Assembly: GCA_004378665.1 (NCBI GenBank)
Contig: SOIA01000006.1
Span: 1-16,174 of the forward strand
Length of the DNA stretch: 16,174 nt
From: Candidatus Aminicenantota bacterium
GTDB lineage: Bacteria > Acidobacteriota > Aminicenantia > Aminicenantales > Aminicenantaceae
Direction of reading: 5' to 3'
Below are positions 14,031 through 16,174 of this stretch, piece after piece. Position 1 is the stretch's first letter. Each line of letters begins with the position of its first letter. Position numbers and translations under genes: made by a program. A model generated the notes under the pieces. The model saw only the letters and a program-made list of their open reading frames with translations. It made no database searches and was not told the DNA's origin.

Positions 14031-15863
14031 ATGAGAGCGATCATAACCAGAAGAGTCATTTCATGCGTTATTCTCTTCCTTCTTCCAGTCACTTTTCTTT
14101 TCTCGCAATCTGAAGATTCCCAAAAGATATTGGACGCCCAAAAAGAAGGAATCATTACTCTCATGGGTGTGGATGATGCCAAACAGATCGTTGGAGAGGG
14201 GACAGGATTTGTGATCGAGCCAGGAGTTATCGCCACCTGTTATCAAGTGATATCTAAGGCAACGTCAGTGATAGCGAAAAATTTTAAGGGAAAAATTGTT
14301 AAGGTTGATGGAATTTTAGCCGTGGATAAGAATTTAAACATTGCCCTGCTTCGTATCAAGGGAAAAGCACCTGCTCTCGCGTTTGGGAATTCAGACGAAT
14401 TGGAGTCGGGTAAAAAAGTATCTGTCGTAGGAAGCAATGAATCCGGAGAGATCGTGGTTTCAAATGGAGAGGTCAATGATGTGTTTGACCTCGGTGCGGA
14501 TAAAAAGGTTGTCCGGACATCACTTGATATTCCGCGATATTTCAGCGGAGCGCCTCTCTTGGATGAAAACGGACAGGTCCTGGGAGTAGTTATTTTCTTT
14601 GAAAGAAGACTGAGAATCACGCTTGCTTCTAATTCATTGAAGAATATACAAAAGCAAACATTAATCAAATTTAAGAACTGGCAGCCCGAGGATTATCTTG
14701 CGACGACAGAAGGAGCTCTGTTTGCAGGGAAGGTCTCCGCTTTTCTCGATGAGACCGGAAGAGCCCGGCAATATTTAGAAAAAGTTAGGCAGGCAAGGCC
14801 TGACGACATCGAAGTTCACTCCATTTTGGCATCTGTTTACGACAGCCAGAGAGATTTCGAACTGGCCATATTAGCCTATGAGAAGGTTATCTCAATGGAT
14901 GCTTCGCGGGATAAGGCGTATTACGGAATGGGAATGGTGTACATTAAAATGCGACGTTTTGAAAAAGCTCTTCCTTACCTGGAGAAGGCAGTTGAACTCA
15001 ACCCGATTTACAAGGATGCCTTCTATTACATCGGGAGTGCCCTCCAGGATCTCAAGAAATTTGAGAGTGCCGCTGATGCCTATAAAAAGTATCTCGAGTC
15101 CAATCCGGAGAATGCCTGGGAGACTTATTACAGAATGGCTGTCTGTTATGTCGAGCTGGAAAATTATGACGAGGCCATCGCAGCTTTTCAAGCATCCATG
15201 AAGGAAAAACCGGATGAAGTGAGGATTGGTTATGATCTGGCCCAAGTTTATGAGAGATCAAAGCAGTACGATAAAGCTGAGGAAACTTACAGAAAGATCT
15301 CCCAGGTGATGCCTGAAGACCCGATCAGGCCTTATCGAGTGATGCTTATGATGTACGACAAAGCGAAAATGCCTGACAAAGCGATCCAGATCGCCGTAGA
15401 AATAACCCAGATGGACCCCAATAATTACGAAGCTTTCTACAACCTCGGTTACATGTACATGAATAACAAAAAGTACAACGCAGCCATTGCAGCGTTCAGC
15501 AAGGCAATGGAATTGAATCCGGGGTATGAATACACGTATTCGAATATCGGCTATATCTACTATCTGCAAAAAAAGTACCAACAGTCCATAAATGTATATA
15601 AAAAGCTCGTCGAGATCGTCCCTGACAATGTCAATGCCTTGTATTTTATCGGCGTCAACTACATGCTCCTCAAGAATTTTGATTCCGCAGTGGACCCTTT
15701 AAAGAAAGCCGTGGATCTACAGCCCAACAACGCGAATGCTCTGTACAATTTGGCCATCGCCTACTTGAATCTCCATGATAACTACAGCGCTAGAGAGATC
15801 TACAACAAGCTAAAGACCATTGATCCGGGGTTGGCGAAAAAGCTCGAAGAGCACCTAAGATAG
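14031..15863 (+). CDS. Exported TPR protein with N-terminal degenerate trypsin-like domain
   Basis: Exported protein of about 610 residues, probably periplasmic. The signal peptide is 1-25 (RR n-region, hydrophobic core, LFS before Gln-26). Residues about 38-205 resemble the HtrA/S1C trypsin fold: GEGTGFVIEPGVIATCYQVI, DKNLNIALLRI and FSGAPLLDENGQVLGVV. Aligned by eye on HtrA, the catalytic His is Gln-72 and the Asp is Asn-103, while Ser-172 remains, so it is probably not an active protease. From about 260 to the end come about ten TPR units of 34 residues (for example NALYNLAIAYLNLHDNYSAR), forming a protein-binding superhelix. The likely role is scaffold or substrate-binding adaptor in the envelope. 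It has its own promoter and ribosome site and no operon partner in the window. Domain calls are firm; the role is inferred. Confidence 0.88.
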   Translation: MRAIITRRVISCVILFLLPVTFLFSQSEDSQKILDAQKEGIITLMGVDDAKQIVGEGTGFVIEPGVIATCYQVISKATSVIAKNFKGKIVKVDGILAVDKNLNIALLRIKGKAPALAFGNSDELESGKKVSVVGSNESGEIVVSNGEVNDVFDLGADKKVVRTSLDIPRYFSGAPLLDENGQVLGVVIFFERRLRITLASNSLKNIQKQTLIKFKNWQPEDYLATTEGALFAGKVSAFLDETGRARQYLEKVRQARPDDIEVHSILASVYDSQRDFELAILAYEKVISMDASRDKAYYGMGMVYIKMRRFEKALPYLEKAVELNPIYKDAFYYIGSALQDLKKFESAADAYKKYLESNPENAWETYYRMAVCYVELENYDEAIAAFQASMKEKPDEVRIGYDLAQVYERSKQYDKAEETYRKISQVMPEDPIRPYRVMLMMYDKAKMPDKAIQIAVEITQMDPNNYEAFYNLGYMYMNNKKYNAAIAAFSKAMELNPGYEYTYSNIGYIYYLQKKYQQSINVYKKLVEIVPDNVNALYFIGVNYMLLKNFDSAVDPLKKAVDLQPNNANALYNLAIAYLNLHDNYSAREIYNKLKTIDPGLAKKLEEHLR

Positions 15864-15983
15864 AGATATTCTGGATTAAGATACGCATCGCCCGCTCGCC
15901 TCCGGATGACTTACTCCTCAGCTTACCTGACTGCTTTTGAAACTGTCACGGAAATGGAGATGTTTAATATGAGTGCATGTGAA

Positions 15984-16013
15984 TTGACAAGAACCTGGCT
16001 GTTATGGTATATA
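15984..16013 (+). promoter_or_regulatory. Strong promoter upstream of tRNA-Leu
   Basis: Perfect TTGACA (15984-15989), 18-nt spacer and TATATA (16008-16013), inside an AT-rich tract that offers overlapping alternatives such as TATAAA at 16012-16017. Transcription would begin near 16020, giving a leader of about 105 nt before the tRNA. Confidence 0.55.
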
Positions 16014-16046
16014 TAAAAACCTGTTTCGGCCTTCATTCCAAAGATT

Positions 16047-16074
16047 AACCTCACCTTCTCAAAGCAATGAGGTT
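16047..16074 (+). terminator. Stem-loop in the tRNA leader (terminator or processing hairpin)
   Basis: AACCTCA (16047-16053) pairs perfectly with TGAGGTT (16068-16074) around a 14-nt loop, and the run of T ends as TTTT at 16076. The stem is short and the loop large. It lies between the putative promoter and the tRNA, so it is either a weak terminator of the upstream gene or a structure in the precursor leader. Confidence 0.25.
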
Positions 16075-16126
16075 TTAAATACAGTAATAATTTCTTCAGC
16101 CTTTATCCATCCGAATAAAAAGTTAA

Positions 16127-16174
16127 GGGCAGGTGGCGAAATTGGCATACGCGCTAGGTTTAGGACCTAGTTCC
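16127..16174 (+). tRNA. tRNA-Leu, anticodon UAG (3' partial)
   Basis: The 5' acceptor strand GGGCAGG (16127-16133) is followed by T8-G9, a D arm of class II leucine type (GGCGAAATTGGCATACGC) and the anticodon stem CTAGG/CCTAG (16154-16158 with 16166-16170). The 7-nt loop TTTAGGA has the anticodon TAG at 16161-16163, which reads CUA and other CUN leucine codons. The window ends in the variable-arm region, so the long variable arm, T arm and acceptor 3' strand are not visible and acceptor pairing cannot be checked. Confidence 0.9.

Overview
This is a bacterial chromosomal window of mid-range GC, densely packed and carrying mostly housekeeping genes. The heat-shock block hrcA-grpE-dnaK-dnaJ, a Hanks-type Ser/Thr kinase, a PilT/PilU-type pilus ATPase and TPR proteins with periplasmic signal peptides suggest a diderm environmental bacterium. 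The gene mix resembles Acidobacteriota / Candidatus Aminicenantes or deltaproteobacterial genomes. That placement is an inference from gene content and style, not a sequence match.

Region 1 (1-5930, + strand) is a tight operon: hrcA (5' end off the window), grpE, dnaK, dnaJ, rsmE and a Ser/Thr protein kinase with a C-terminal zinc ribbon. Junctions are 8 nt, two 4-nt ATGA overlaps, 8 nt and 1 nt. The first four genes are a complete Hsp70 machine plus its HrcA repressor. DnaK is only 531 residues: it stops just after the beta substrate-binding domain and lacks the helical lid. It also has unusual residues at the substrate-arch positions.

Region 2 (5980-10810, + strand) starts at a recognisable promoter (TTGACT-17-TAAGAT). 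It contains ilvE (branched-chain aminotransferase), a PilT/PilU-family retraction ATPase and alaS, probably co-transcribed. The gap after alaS holds an 86-nt element bounded by imperfect inverted repeats.

Region 3 (10987-13669) has a secreted lytic transglycosylase on the + strand. It converges on a three-gene minus-strand operon: a DUF2085-like membrane protein, an unrecognised membrane protein with an NCLCC motif, and a YegS/BmrU-type lipid kinase that overlaps its upstream neighbour by 35 nt.

Region 4 (13670-16174) is an intergenic region with a good sigma70-type promoter driving an exported protein. That protein has a degenerate trypsin-like domain (His and Asp replaced, Ser kept) followed by about ten TPR repeats. 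A second strong promoter (TTGACA-18-TATATA) precedes a tRNA-Leu(UAG) cut off by the window end.

I see no CRISPR array, insertion sequence, prophage or defence system. The most unusual points are the lidless DnaK in an otherwise standard chaperone operon, the coupled zinc-ribbon kinase, the pseudoprotease-TPR protein and the small inverted-repeat element.
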